Origin: Mycolicibacterium hodleri
GTDB taxonomy: Bacteria > Actinomycetota > Actinomycetes > Mycobacteriales > Mycobacteriaceae
Direction: 5' to 3'
Length of the DNA: 64,000 bases
NCBI RefSeq assembly: GCF_025822245.1
Contig: NZ_JACKTL010000017.1
Span: 1-64,000 of the forward strand
Every line of letters starts with the position of its first letter. The stretch's first letter is position 1. The notes under the pieces were generated by a model. That model searched no databases. It was not told where the DNA came from and saw only the letters and a list, made by a program, of their open reading frames with translations. Below are positions 1 through 7,771 of the stretch, piece after piece. Both the position numbers and the translations under genes were made by a program.

Positions 1-56
1 TGCGTTTCGTCAAGTGATTTGGCCCCACTGCGTTTCGTCAAGTGATTTGGCCCCAC
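1..56. repeat. 28-bp perfect tandem repeat at the left end of IS21 copy 1
   Basis: Bases 1-28 and 29-56 are identical and each ends in ggccccac. IS21 ends usually carry several related binding repeats, but an exact abutting duplication is unusual. It may be a duplicated terminal IstA site. Confidence 0.9.
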
Positions 57-85
57 CGTCGTCATGAATTTTGGCCCCACCTGGC

Positions 86-883
86 CTAGGTGGCGCGCTT
101 GGTTCGGGTAGTGGTTTTGCTGGTGCGGAGTCGGTAGGACTTGGTGCCGGTCTCGATGATGTGAGCGTTGAAGGTGACACGGTCGACGATCGCGGCGACG
201 AGGCGCGGGTCGGGAAACACCGTGCCCCACTCGCTGAAGGGCAGGTTGGTGGCGATCGCAACCGAGGCCCGTTCTTCTCGTTCGGTGATGATCTGGAACA
301 GCAATTCCGCTCCGCGAGGGTCGATTTGGACGTATCCGAGCTCGTCGAGGCAGAGCAAGTCCAAGCGACCGTAGCGCGCCACGACACGTGAGAGGACACG
401 TTCGTCGGCGGCTTCGACGAGTTCGTTGACCAGTTGCGCGGTGGTGACGTAGCGGACCCGGCGGCCCTGTTCGCAGGCCGCCAACCCCAACCCGATGAGC
501 AGGTGGGACTTGCCTGTACCGGAGTCACCGAGAAGCACGATCGGCTCGCCGGCGTCCATGTAGTGCCCGGCGGCGAGGTGGCCCAGAGTGGCGGGTGCGA
601 TGCCGGGGACGGCGTCGATGTTGAACTCCGCCAACCGTTTCAGCCTCGGGAACTTGGCATCGTTGATGCGTCGGGTTCGGCGCCGCTCAGTGCGGTCGTC
701 GACCTCGGCGGCCAACACTTCGGCGAGGTAGCCCAGGTGGGTGTGGCGTTCCCGGTTGGCGATCTCGGCCAGACGCGTCGCTTCGGTGCGCACGGTGGGT
801 AGGTGTAGCTCGCGGGCCGCGGCACCGATGGAGGCTTGGGCGGCGGCGTCGACGGTTACCGTCGTGTTGGCTGTGGTGGTCAT
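86..883 (-). CDS. istB: IS21 helper ATPase IstB, copy 1
   Basis: This is the AAA+ ATPase that assists the IstA transposase in target selection and strand transfer. The 265-residue protein has a Walker A motif (GDSGTGKSHLL) near residue 120 and a Walker B motif (LLCLDELGY) about 60 residues later, the normal DnaC-like layout and length. The ATG at 883 overlaps the istA stop as ATGA, so the pair is translationally coupled. That start was preferred over a much longer upstream reading that would run through istA. The frame is intact, so the element may be active. Only modestly similar to the second IstB in this window. Confidence 0.93.
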   Translation of the reverse strand: MTTTANTTVTVDAAAQASIGAAARELHLPTVRTEATRLAEIANRERHTHLGYLAEVLAAEVDDRTERRRTRRINDAKFPRLKRLAEFNIDAVPGIAPATLGHLAAGHYMDAGEPIVLLGDSGTGKSHLLIGLGLAACEQGRRVRYVTTAQLVNELVEAADERVLSRVVARYGRLDLLCLDELGYVQIDPRGAELLFQIITEREERASVAIATNLPFSEWGTVFPDPRLVAAIVDRVTFNAHIIETGTKSYRLRTSKTTTRTKRAT

Positions 884-2409
884 GAGTCGCTTCCGGTGAG
901 CAGGTCGTCGTAATCGGCCAGCGAGGGGGGTGGTCGGTCGTAGCGGGCCAGCGCGCCGATCGCGGCGACGGGTGCGGGTGTGCTGGTGTGGCGGCGGGCG
1001 TCGATGAGCACGGTCTCTGGGTCCAGGCATCCTGAGGTGACGGCTCGGTCCATCGCGGCGACCAACGCGGCGGCGGGCATGCTGCGGTGTGCCAGCAGGA
1101 TGGTGATCAGGGCGCGGGTTCCCTTGGCGTCGCCGCGTGCGGATCGGGCTGCGTCCCAATAGCTTTGGTGCGATTGAGTGAACACCCCGCGAGTTTTGGC
1201 CTGGGTGAGTGCGGTCGCGCCGGGCAGCGCCCCGGGTTTGGTCTTGAGGACCTCGAGGTAGTGATCCAGGCACAGCACCTCGACGTAGCGTCCGACCGCC
1301 CGCTCGTGGGAAGCGACCAGTCGTGGTCCGTCGTAGACCTCGACGGTCCGGGCGGCCAACCGCACCGGGAGGCGTCGCCCGGCGTAGCGGGCTGGTACGG
1401 AGTAGAAGCATTGCCGCACAGACACTCTGGCCCGGTTGTCGACCCTGGCTTGCAGGAGCCGGGCGCAGTCGAACGCCTCGGCGGGCAATGCCATCAGCTC
1501 GCTCGACTCGATGGCGAACGCCGCGCCGATGGTGATCGGGCGGCCGGTGATCACCCGGTCATCGTCGAGCAGATCCGCAGCGGCGATCAGCTCGTTGAGT
1601 TCGGCCAGCGAGGCGACCTTCGGGACGGGAACGAGGTGGCGGCGTCGGAAGCGGCCGATCTCGCCTTCCACACCGCCCTTCTCGTGAGCGCCGTCGATGC
1701 CGGGGCGGCAGAAGAACGAGTCGAACCCGTAGTGGCTGCGCAGTGCGGTGAACCGTTCGGACTCGGTGCGGTCACGCCCTTTGAGGACCCGGATGACGGC
1801 GGGTTTGAGGTTGTCATACCGGATCCGGCCGGGCACACCCCCGAAGTATTCGAAGGCCAGCACGTGGCCCTCCAAGAATGCTTCCTGGGCCTGGGTGGCG
1901 AACGCGACGTGAAAGGCTTTGCCCGAGTGCGACAGTCGCATCACGAACATCCAGCACTTCACGACCAGTCCGGCGATCGTGGCGTAGAACTCGCCGAAGT
2001 CGACCTCGGCCTCAGCGCCGGCCAGATGGGACTGCGGGATCGACACGTCGTGCCGGAGCAGTCCGAGTTCGACCCGACGCCGGGCGACGTACCGCGACAC
2101 CGTCACCTCCGAGCACGTGGCCTGGTGTTCGGCGACGAGACGCTGCCAGACCCGCCGTGCGGTGTGGCGTTGCTTGCGCGGGGCGTCCTTGTCGGCGATG
2201 AGCCATCCGTCGATGACCGGCGCCCACTCGTCGATCGCTGGCCGGGGCCGGACGGGATAGACCTTCCGTGGCGGTGGGACCGCGTCGGAAAGTGCTTGGC
2301 GCACCGTACGACGATGTGTGCCATGACGATCCGCCAACTCACGGACCGACAAATCCTCGATCCGCCGATCCCTTCTAATCTGCTCGAACAGTTCCACGCG
2401 TGACCGCAT
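880..2409 (-). CDS. istA: IS21 transposase IstA, copy 1
   Basis: A DDE/RNase H-fold transposase of 509 residues, the usual family length. An N-terminal helix-turn-helix (residues about 15-40, ELADRHGTHRRTVRQAL) recognises the IS ends. The catalytic triad can be read as Asp in AEVDFGEFY, Asp in IRYDNLKPAV and Glu in EKGGVEGEIGRF. A C-terminal beta-barrel-like region follows. The gene heads the istA-istB operon and is intact. Spread of this element explains the disrupted integrase beside it. Confidence 0.93.
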   Translation of the reverse strand: MRSRVELFEQIRRDRRIEDLSVRELADRHGTHRRTVRQALSDAVPPPRKVYPVRPRPAIDEWAPVIDGWLIADKDAPRKQRHTARRVWQRLVAEHQATCSEVTVSRYVARRRVELGLLRHDVSIPQSHLAGAEAEVDFGEFYATIAGLVVKCWMFVMRLSHSGKAFHVAFATQAQEAFLEGHVLAFEYFGGVPGRIRYDNLKPAVIRVLKGRDRTESERFTALRSHYGFDSFFCRPGIDGAHEKGGVEGEIGRFRRRHLVPVPKVASLAELNELIAAADLLDDDRVITGRPITIGAAFAIESSELMALPAEAFDCARLLQARVDNRARVSVRQCFYSVPARYAGRRLPVRLAARTVEVYDGPRLVASHERAVGRYVEVLCLDHYLEVLKTKPGALPGATALTQAKTRGVFTQSHQSYWDAARSARGDAKGTRALITILLAHRSMPAAALVAAMDRAVTSGCLDPETVLIDARRHTSTPAPVAAIGALARYDRPPPSLADYDDLLTGSDS

Positions 2410-2494
2410 CCTGACCGACCTCCCTGACGACCGTCAGAGACGACGGGCGACAGGAACGATCTGAACGAGGGTGGGGCCAACATTGGTGACGACA

Positions 2495-2694
2495 CACCGC
2501 GCCCACCCGGACGGACACGATCACCACCCCGGTGGGGCCAAAATTCGTGAAGAACTACGACCAAAGTGGGGCCAAGTCAGGTGACCACACTCAGCACCGC
2601 GCCCACCCGGACGGACACGATCACCACCCCGGTGGGGCCAAAATTCGTGAAGAACTACGACCAAAGTGGGGCCAAGTCAGGTGACCACACTCAG
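2495..2694. repeat. 100-bp perfect tandem duplication at the right end of IS21 copy 1
   Basis: Bases 2495-2594 and 2595-2694 are identical. Each unit contains two gtggggcc end motifs and finishes with gaccaca followed by ctcag. If the IS ends at the CA of gaccaca, the unit includes 5 bp of flank, so the duplication would span the IS-target junction rather than lying wholly inside the IS. Confidence 0.95.
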
Positions 2695-3221
2695 AAGCCG
2701 GCCGAAACGTTCACGCCGGCGGAACTTCAGACGGTTCTCGATCACGTCGATGGTCAGCGCTATGCAATCGCGTGGCAACTCGCGCTCACCGGCCTCCGAC
2801 GAGGCGAGGTCGCAGGCCTACGCTGGGTCGACGTCGATCTCGAGAACCGGACGCTGCAGATCGCGTCGACACGGTTGAGGTTCGGCAAGCACTTGGTCGA
2901 GGACACTCCGAAGTCACGCGCTGGGCGACGGACGCTGCCGATACCCGACCACTTGGCGGCCGCTTTACGCTCCGCCCGTGCGATCCAGGCCGCTGACAGG
3001 CTCATGTTGGGCGAAGAGTACGAGGCGAGCGGGTTCGTTGTCGTCGACGAGTGGGGGACGGCGCTGAGTCCGCACGCGCTGACCTCTCGGTGGGCGCGCA
3101 TGCTCAAGGCCGCGGGGGTCCGTCACATTCGGTACCACGACGCCCGACACACCTGCGGCACGTTGATGCATCTGCAGGATGTACCGATCGCAGTCATCTC
3201 GGCGTGGCTGGGTCACTCGTC
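2695..3221 (+). pseudogene. Tyrosine integrase catalytic domain, 5' fragment (interrupted by IS21 copy 2)
   Basis: Phage/ICE-type tyrosine recombinase catalytic domain. The reading frame is open from the IS1 junction. The first catalytic Arg lies in TGLRRGEVAGLRW (codon at 2797), the HxxR box is HDARH (His 3136, Arg 3145), and the WLGH histidine is at 3214-3216. The coding sequence stops making sense right after WLGHS, where IS21 copy 2 begins at 3222. The N-terminal core-binding domain is missing, probably because it lies beyond IS21 copy 1 and outside the window. The catalytic Tyr is on the far side of copy 2 (5792-5794). As it stands the gene cannot make an active enzyme. It probably once mobilised the island next to tRNA-Tyr. 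Confidence 0.92.
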
Positions 3222-3287
3222 TGTCAATGGCCAACTTGAAGTACCCGCTGGTGGCCAAATAAAAGTCCCCACCGCGTGCGGTGATTC

Positions 3288-4094
3288 TTAGTTCGGTTGA
3301 GGCGTCTCCTTCCGGTGTTGGGCGTCCTTCATGCGGTAGGACTCGCCGTCGGTGATCACGACGGTGGCGTGGTGCAGGAGCCGGTCCAGGATGCTGACGG
3401 CGGTGGTCTGCTCGGGCAGGAATCGGCCCCATTCTTGGAATGGCCAGTGCGAGCCGATGGCCAGGGATCGGCGTTCGTAGGCTCCTGCGACGAGCCGGAA
3501 CAGCAGCTGGGTTGCGGTGTCGTCGAGCGGGGCGAAGCCCAGTTCGTCGAGGATGATCAGGTCGACCCGCAGGAGCGATTCGATGATCTTGCCGACGGTG
3601 TTGTCGGCCAGGCCGCGGTAGAGGGTTTCCACCAAGTCTGCGGCCGTGAAGTAGCGCACCTTGTGCCCGGCGTGGATCGCAGCCACTCCCAGTCCGATCA
3701 GGGTATGTGACTTACCCGTCCCGGCGGGTCCGATGATGGCCAGGTTCTGTTGTGTACGAACCCATTCCAGACCTGATAGGTAGTCGAACACCTTCGACTG
3801 GATCGAGGATCCGGCTACGTCGAACGTGTCCAGAGTCTTGGTGACCGGGAAGCCGGCGGCCTTGAGCCGGTTGACGACATTGGAGGCATCGCGCGCCGCC
3901 AACTCGGTCTCGACCAGGGTCCGCAGTACCTCTTCGGGTGTCCAGCGTTGGGTCTTCGCGGTGAGGAGGACTTCGGGTGCGGTGCGCCGGATCGCGGCCA
4001 GCTTGAGCCGCCGCAACCCGGCATCCAGGTCGGCCGACAGGACCGGCAATGATTGCGGTGCAACGGGTTTGGTGAGTTTGGATGTGGCGGTCAT
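3288..4094 (-). CDS. istB: IS21 helper ATPase IstB, copy 2
   Basis: A 268-residue AAA+ helper of the IS21 transposase. Walker A is GPAGTGKSHTL and Walker B is LIILDELGFAPLD, with the C-terminal region typical of IstB. The ATG at 4094 overlaps the istA stop (ATGA). The frame is uninterrupted. The sequence is distinct from the IstB at 86-883, showing separate acquisition rather than local duplication. Confidence 0.93.
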   Translation of the reverse strand: MTATSKLTKPVAPQSLPVLSADLDAGLRRLKLAAIRRTAPEVLLTAKTQRWTPEEVLRTLVETELAARDASNVVNRLKAAGFPVTKTLDTFDVAGSSIQSKVFDYLSGLEWVRTQQNLAIIGPAGTGKSHTLIGLGVAAIHAGHKVRYFTAADLVETLYRGLADNTVGKIIESLLRVDLIILDELGFAPLDDTATQLLFRLVAGAYERRSLAIGSHWPFQEWGRFLPEQTTAVSILDRLLHHATVVITDGESYRMKDAQHRKETPQPN

Positions 4095-5650
4095 GATGTA
4101 ACTCCGCTGTCAGCGGTCGGGATGACCGTGTAGGCATCCAATGACCGGGTCGGGGCGACCGGTAGATCCAGGATCAACGCATCCCCAGCGGTGCGGGGTT
4201 GAGGGGTTCCGGCGCCGGCGGCCAGGATGGAACGCACGTCGGCAGCCCGGAACCGCCGAAATGCCACCGCGCGGCGTAGCGCCGCGATCAAGGCATCCGT
4301 GCCGTGCGCGGCACCCAATCCGAGCAGCACCTCCAGTTCCGAACCCAATCGGGTGTTGCCGATCGCGGCGGCCCCGACCAGGAACGCTTGGGCATCCTCG
4401 CCGAGTGCGCAGAACTGTTGCTCGGTCGTCGTCCTGGGTCGTGGGCCTCGGCTCGGCGCAGGCCGGGGTCCGTCGTAGTGGTCGTCGAGGATCGACGCGG
4501 TGCCCGGTGCGGCGAGTTCGTGCTCGGCCACGATCATCCCGGTGCCGGGTTCGACGAGGCATACCGCGCCGTGATCGACCACGACGACCACGCTGGTCCC
4601 GATCAGCCGGGTGGGCACGGAGTAGCGGGCCGAGGCGTACCGGACGCACGACAGTCGATCGACCTTGCGGAGCACCGACGATGTCCCGATCTGCAACCGT
4701 AACGACGGCAGTGGTTGCAGCAGTTCACGTTCGACGATAAGCCGTTCGTCAGGGACGGCCTGGATCTCCGAATGCAGCGCGGCGTTGACCTCAGCGCACC
4801 ACACCTTGGCCGCGGCGTTGGCGATCCGCAGATCGACGGGCCGCCCAGTGATCTCGGCCTCGGTCAGCAGCGGGACGGCCAGGTCACGTTGGGCGTAGCC
4901 GCACAAGTTCTCCACGATGCCCTTGGACTGCGGGTCGTTGGCATGGCAGAAGTCCGGTGCGAAGCCGTAATGACTTGCCAGTCGGACGTATTCGGCGGTG
5001 GGGATCACGACGTTCGCGACCACACCGCCCTTCAAACACGCCATCCGATCGGCCAGTACCCGGGCCGGAACACCACCGATCGCATTGAACGCTTCGGCGA
5101 TCAACGCCAACGTCGTCGATGCTTTCTGGTCGGTGGCAAAGGCGACGAAGCGCCACCGGGAGAACGCCAGTACAGCGCAGAACAGGAACAACCCCGGCGC
5201 GGCTTGGGCCCAGTCGATCACCAGGTATTCACCCGGTGACCACACCGCCGGGCGGCGACCGCGGTGATGTTCATTGCGCCACAACAGCTTCGCTTCGGCG
5301 ACGAGGCGGCGGAAATTGCGTGCCGATCCGTCATACCCGGCGGCGCGGGCGATTGGCAGCATCCGCTTGGCCGACATTCGACCCTGGGATTTCTTGACTC
5401 GTTCGGCGACCAGTGCGGTCACCGCATCGTAGTTGTGGGCCCGCTCAACCCGCGGTGGTGCGGCATCGCCGGCTTCGAACTTCTCGACGACTCGTTTGAC
5501 GGTCTTGTGGGTGGTGCCGCACATCTCGGCGGCGGCGCGGTATGACCCGACTTGTTGGTAGGCAGAAATGATGTCCATGCGGTCCTTCGCAGACTTCAAT
5601 GGAACTCCCCGGTGGTGGCGGTGTGTGGTTGGCACCTTCACCGTCACCAT
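4091..5650 (-). CDS. istA: IS21 transposase IstA, copy 2
   Basis: A 519-residue DDE transposase. The N-terminal helix-turn-helix region (about residues 25-60, GSYRAAAEMCGTTHKTVKR) binds the IS ends. Catalytic acidic residues lie in LVIDWAQAAPG (Asp), VLADRMACLKGG (Asp) and SKGIVENLCGYAQ (Glu). A variant with GTG/ATG starts slightly downstream (at MDIISAYQQVG) is possible. Intact and probably functional. It transcribes away from its right end, opposite to the integrase it disrupts. Confidence 0.92.
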   Translation of the reverse strand: MVTVKVPTTHRHHRGVPLKSAKDRMDIISAYQQVGSYRAAAEMCGTTHKTVKRVVEKFEAGDAAPPRVERAHNYDAVTALVAERVKKSQGRMSAKRMLPIARAAGYDGSARNFRRLVAEAKLLWRNEHHRGRRPAVWSPGEYLVIDWAQAAPGLFLFCAVLAFSRWRFVAFATDQKASTTLALIAEAFNAIGGVPARVLADRMACLKGGVVANVVIPTAEYVRLASHYGFAPDFCHANDPQSKGIVENLCGYAQRDLAVPLLTEAEITGRPVDLRIANAAAKVWCAEVNAALHSEIQAVPDERLIVERELLQPLPSLRLQIGTSSVLRKVDRLSCVRYASARYSVPTRLIGTSVVVVVDHGAVCLVEPGTGMIVAEHELAAPGTASILDDHYDGPRPAPSRGPRPRTTTEQQFCALGEDAQAFLVGAAAIGNTRLGSELEVLLGLGAAHGTDALIAALRRAVAFRRFRAADVRSILAAGAGTPQPRTAGDALILDLPVAPTRSLDAYTVIPTADSGVTS

Positions 5651-5763
5651 CGGGGCCTGCAGTTCCTGATCGACACGACGAACACGGGGTGGGGACTTTT
5701 ATCTGGCCACCAGTGGATACCTCCACTTGGCCACCAGTGGATACATTTTCATGGCCACGGACA

Positions 5764-5875
5764 CTCGTCGAAGGCGTTCACGATGCAGACATATGTGCAC
5801 TCGCAGCCTGACGCGCTAACAACCGCTGCACAGAGCTTCTCAAGGGTTGTCGGGCAGCGCCTGCGCAACGACTAG
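5764..5875 (+). pseudogene. Tyrosine integrase C-terminal fragment with catalytic Tyr
   Basis: After IS21 copy 2 the integrase frame resumes as SKAFTMQTYVHSQPDAL and runs to a TAG stop at 5873-5875. It contains the nucleophilic Tyr (codon 5792-5794) in the expected TMQTYVH setting. Joined to the fragment ending at 3221 it reads WLGHSSKAFTMQTYVH, exactly the box II spacing of tyrosine recombinases. No start codon or ribosome-binding site of its own is evident. Confidence 0.92.
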
Positions 5876-5925
5876 ATAGCTAGCGGGGGCGCCTAGTATT
5901 AAATACAGTTCGACTCGGGTGCTTG

Positions 5926-7338
5926 CTAACGGCGTTTACGCGCTCGATCCGCGAAGAACGGGCCTAGGAACTCGGGCGATAGCAGGCGCTCGGCCAAAGC
6001 CTCACCGCTCTCGGGCAGACCCAGAAGCTCCGCGCTAAAACCCATTCGATGAACCGCGTCAGCCCGCGCGTCCGCGCTGGCGCAAAAGGCATCAGCTGAC
6101 TCGGTATCACCAAGCTCGCGTTCAAGTTGACCGTCGAATTCGCTGCGGACATAGCCAAAGTCCTCTTCCAGGCGGTTCAGCTCCCATTCGTTCCACGGCC
6201 ATACGCCCCACGCTGCCATTCCTGCTGTCAGGACCATTCTCACTGGTTGCGGCAAGAACTCGCTACGACTGGACAACAACCAAGCGATGTATTCAGGATC
6301 CTCGTAGAACCGCACTGGCGGCCCATTCGACACATAGTTGCCTTGGACGAACCCACAAGCGATGTGGGAGGGACTGTAACGTCCGAATTCCTGGTCACGG
6401 AAAACATATTCGTCGTCGCAGCGAGGTGGCAGACCATCGTCGGTAAGTGCACTTCCGTACCGGTCCTTTCGCCGCCTACTTTCAAGACCCCGAGCCAGTG
6501 AATCCTCGTATAGACGCTGAATCTCGGGCTCAAATTGGCCGCCGAAACTGGGTATGGCGAGTTGCGGCGCGTAGGCAATCAGATACCTCGGGTGCACATG
6601 GCACATTGCCTCGAGTCCAGGCGTCTCCTCGATGAATCTGTGGACGTCTTCCGGCGGAGTTATCTGTGTGATGGGCGTCAGATTTGCGACCCTTTGCCAT
6701 CCCATCTGCGCAGCAGCCCATGCTAGGCGGAAACCGCGCTCAGCCGGTTCCGACGAGCTTTCGGGCAGCGGGAATCCCCACCGACCCCAGCCCATGGGCT
6801 CCTGCCAATTGCCTTCCATTGCGTTGGATTCTGCAGCCGCTGCAACATCAAGCCACCAGTCATCGGTGACGACCGGCGGGCGGTACCCCATCTCGATGAG
6901 ATGGTCGCGGGCGACGACCAAGGTCGACCCCTGAGGACGTATGGCCTCGCATAGCTTCCGGACCACCTCTTCGAGACCTTCGGCGCTCGATGCCGCTAGC
7001 TTGTCTGCTAGCGAAGGCGAAAACGCTAGAACATCGCGACGGTCCACCCCGTGCCAGATCGGAAGTATGGTCCCGCGATGCTCGATGTCTCGTGCTACCA
7101 AACCATCGAGCTCCCACTGCGGCCACGCCTTATCAAAGAAATTTTTGCTCAGAACGACGATTCCAAACCGAGACTGGGCTAGACCTCGGTCGATCGACCG
7201 CCGTAGCGAGTCGCCCAAGCGAAGACTGAACTCGTCGTACCAGACTTCGATGTGCTCCTTCCGAAGCCGTTCAGCAAGGGCACGGACAAAGTCATTCTTG
7301 TCCTCGCTGGCGTGGCTGATGAACGCGTCAAACAACAT
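5926..7338 (-). CDS. Orphan TIR-domain protein with novel C-terminal region
   Basis: A 470-residue cytosolic protein with no signal peptide or membrane span. Residues 1 to about 135 are a TIR domain: the strand LFDAFISHASEDK, a BB-loop region around residues 34-45, and WPQWEL, whose Glu76 lies where TIR NAD-hydrolases keep the catalytic glutamate. Residues about 150-470 match no family I recognise. That part is rich in Trp and Pro (WNEWEL, MGWGRWGFPLP) and ends in a basic tail (DRARKRR). Bacterial TIR proteins often deplete NAD during phage defence, but no ThsA, cyclase, Argonaute or other partner is next door, so any defence role is inference. It sits between the broken integrase and tRNA-Tyr, is visibly less GC-rich than neighbouring genes, and was probably acquired by transfer. 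ATG at 7338 is preceded by a gaggg ribosome-binding site. Confidence 0.85.
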   Translation of the reverse strand: MLFDAFISHASEDKNDFVRALAERLRKEHIEVWYDEFSLRLGDSLRRSIDRGLAQSRFGIVVLSKNFFDKAWPQWELDGLVARDIEHRGTILPIWHGVDRRDVLAFSPSLADKLAASSAEGLEEVVRKLCEAIRPQGSTLVVARDHLIEMGYRPPVVTDDWWLDVAAAAESNAMEGNWQEPMGWGRWGFPLPESSSEPAERGFRLAWAAAQMGWQRVANLTPITQITPPEDVHRFIEETPGLEAMCHVHPRYLIAYAPQLAIPSFGGQFEPEIQRLYEDSLARGLESRRRKDRYGSALTDDGLPPRCDDEYVFRDQEFGRYSPSHIACGFVQGNYVSNGPPVRFYEDPEYIAWLLSSRSEFLPQPVRMVLTAGMAAWGVWPWNEWELNRLEEDFGYVRSEFDGQLERELGDTESADAFCASADARADAVHRMGFSAELLGLPESGEALAERLLSPEFLGPFFADRARKRR

Positions 7339-7374
7339 CCGTCACCCTCGATCCTGATGTACGCCCTACGTTTG

Positions 7375-7380
7375 ATTATC
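7375..7380 (-). promoter_or_regulatory. Possible -10 element for the TIR gene
   Basis: Read on the minus strand the bases are gataat, 37 bp upstream of the ATG at 7338 in a locally AT-rich stretch. No convincing -35 box was found at the right spacing, which is common in mycobacterial promoters. Confidence 0.35.
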
Positions 7381-7551
7381 GCCGTCATCAACAACGGCAT
7401 CCGCAAAATCAAACGACGCCAGCATCATTTTCAATGCCCCTGAGCCGCCGGCGCGGCCGCAAACGGAACCCACTTGAGCACCCAAAAGCAGCCGGACACG
7501 CAGAGTTACACCCGACTTGTGACAATCCGTGACAATTCGCCGCCCCTCAAA

Positions 7552-7585
7552 CAGCTCAGCCCCCCTCGAGAGGGGGGCTGAGCTG
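7552..7585 (-). terminator. Strong hairpin terminator downstream of tRNA-Tyr
   Basis: A perfect 14-bp stem (7552-7565 pairs with 7572-7585) encloses a 6-base loop, with a run of six C:G pairs. It begins 2 bp beyond the 3' end of the tRNA on the minus strand. No clear U-tract follows. It probably ends the tRNA transcript, and it lies at the presumed island boundary. Confidence 0.75.
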
Positions 7586-7587
7586 GG

Positions 7588-7670
7588 TGGCAGGTACAGG
7601 ATTCGAACCTGTGTAGGCGTTAGCCGACGGATTTACAGTCCGCTCCCATTGGCCGCTCGGGCAACCTGCC
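7588..7670 (-). tRNA. tRNA-Tyr (anticodon GTA)
   Basis: Reading the minus strand from 7670, the acceptor stem GGCAGGT pairs with ACCTGCC, followed by a discriminator A at 7588. CCA is not encoded. The anticodon loop CTGTAAA gives GTA. The long variable arm between the anticodon and T arms is typical of bacterial tRNA-Tyr, and the T loop reads GGTTCGAATCC. tRNA 3' ends are common targets for tyrosine integrases, and the broken integrase and TIR gene lie on the 3' side, so this gene is the likely attachment site. Confidence 0.95.
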
Positions 7671-7771
7671 GGGATTCGCTCCAATCCGGAACCCCGGTTT
7701 GGTGCGACTAGCACGGTACTACGAGGATGGTCCCAACACGAAAACGCACCAACACAGGAGGGAGCGAGTCC

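Larger units (their letters stand above)
1..2694. mobile_element. IS21-family insertion sequence, copy 1
   Basis: A complete-looking IS21-family element. It carries istA and istB on the minus strand, flanked by ends rich in the octamer ggccccac (around 21-28, 49-56 and 72-79 on the left; as gtggggcc around 2471, 2532, 2566, 2632 and 2666 on the right). Multiple IstA-binding repeats at both ends are typical of the family. The left tip begins with TG at base 1, and the right tip most likely ends in CA at 2689, followed by ctcag. The true left tip and left target duplication lie at or beyond the window edge, so the boundary is uncertain. The right end lies against the interrupted integrase fragment that starts near 2695, so this copy probably cut the integrase upstream of its catalytic domain. 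Confidence 0.85.
3222..5763. mobile_element. IS21-family insertion sequence, copy 2
   Basis: A complete element of about 2.54 kb with TG...CA tips. The left tip begins tgtcaatggccaa and the right tip, read inward, begins tgtccgtggccat. Further inside, both ends share ctggtggcca followed by ataaaagtccccacc. The ends and proteins differ clearly from IS21 copy 1, so these are two different IS21 lineages. It carries intact istA and istB and sits in the integrase gene between the WLGH histidine and the catalytic tyrosine. Confidence 0.95.
3216..5769. repeat. Target-site duplication flanking IS21 copy 2
   Basis: ctcgtc occurs at 3216-3221 and again at 5764-5769, directly abutting the two IS tips. 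The match can be read as 8 bp (cactcgtc). Length and position fit the short duplications of IS21-family insertions. Collapsing the two copies restores the integrase frame, which confirms the assignment. Confidence 0.93.

Noticed and set aside
2566..3291. Intact 241-residue integrase
   Set aside because: Its first residues come from the IS end and its last from IS21 copy 2. The catalytic Tyr is missing.
5926..7338. Thoeris or CBASS system
   Set aside because: No ThsA, CD-NTase or cap gene is near the TIR protein, so no known system can be assigned.
7519..7536. Direct repeat gtgacaat as an att core
   Set aside because: Only 8 bp, 10 bp apart and not in the tRNA. Too weak to call an attachment site.
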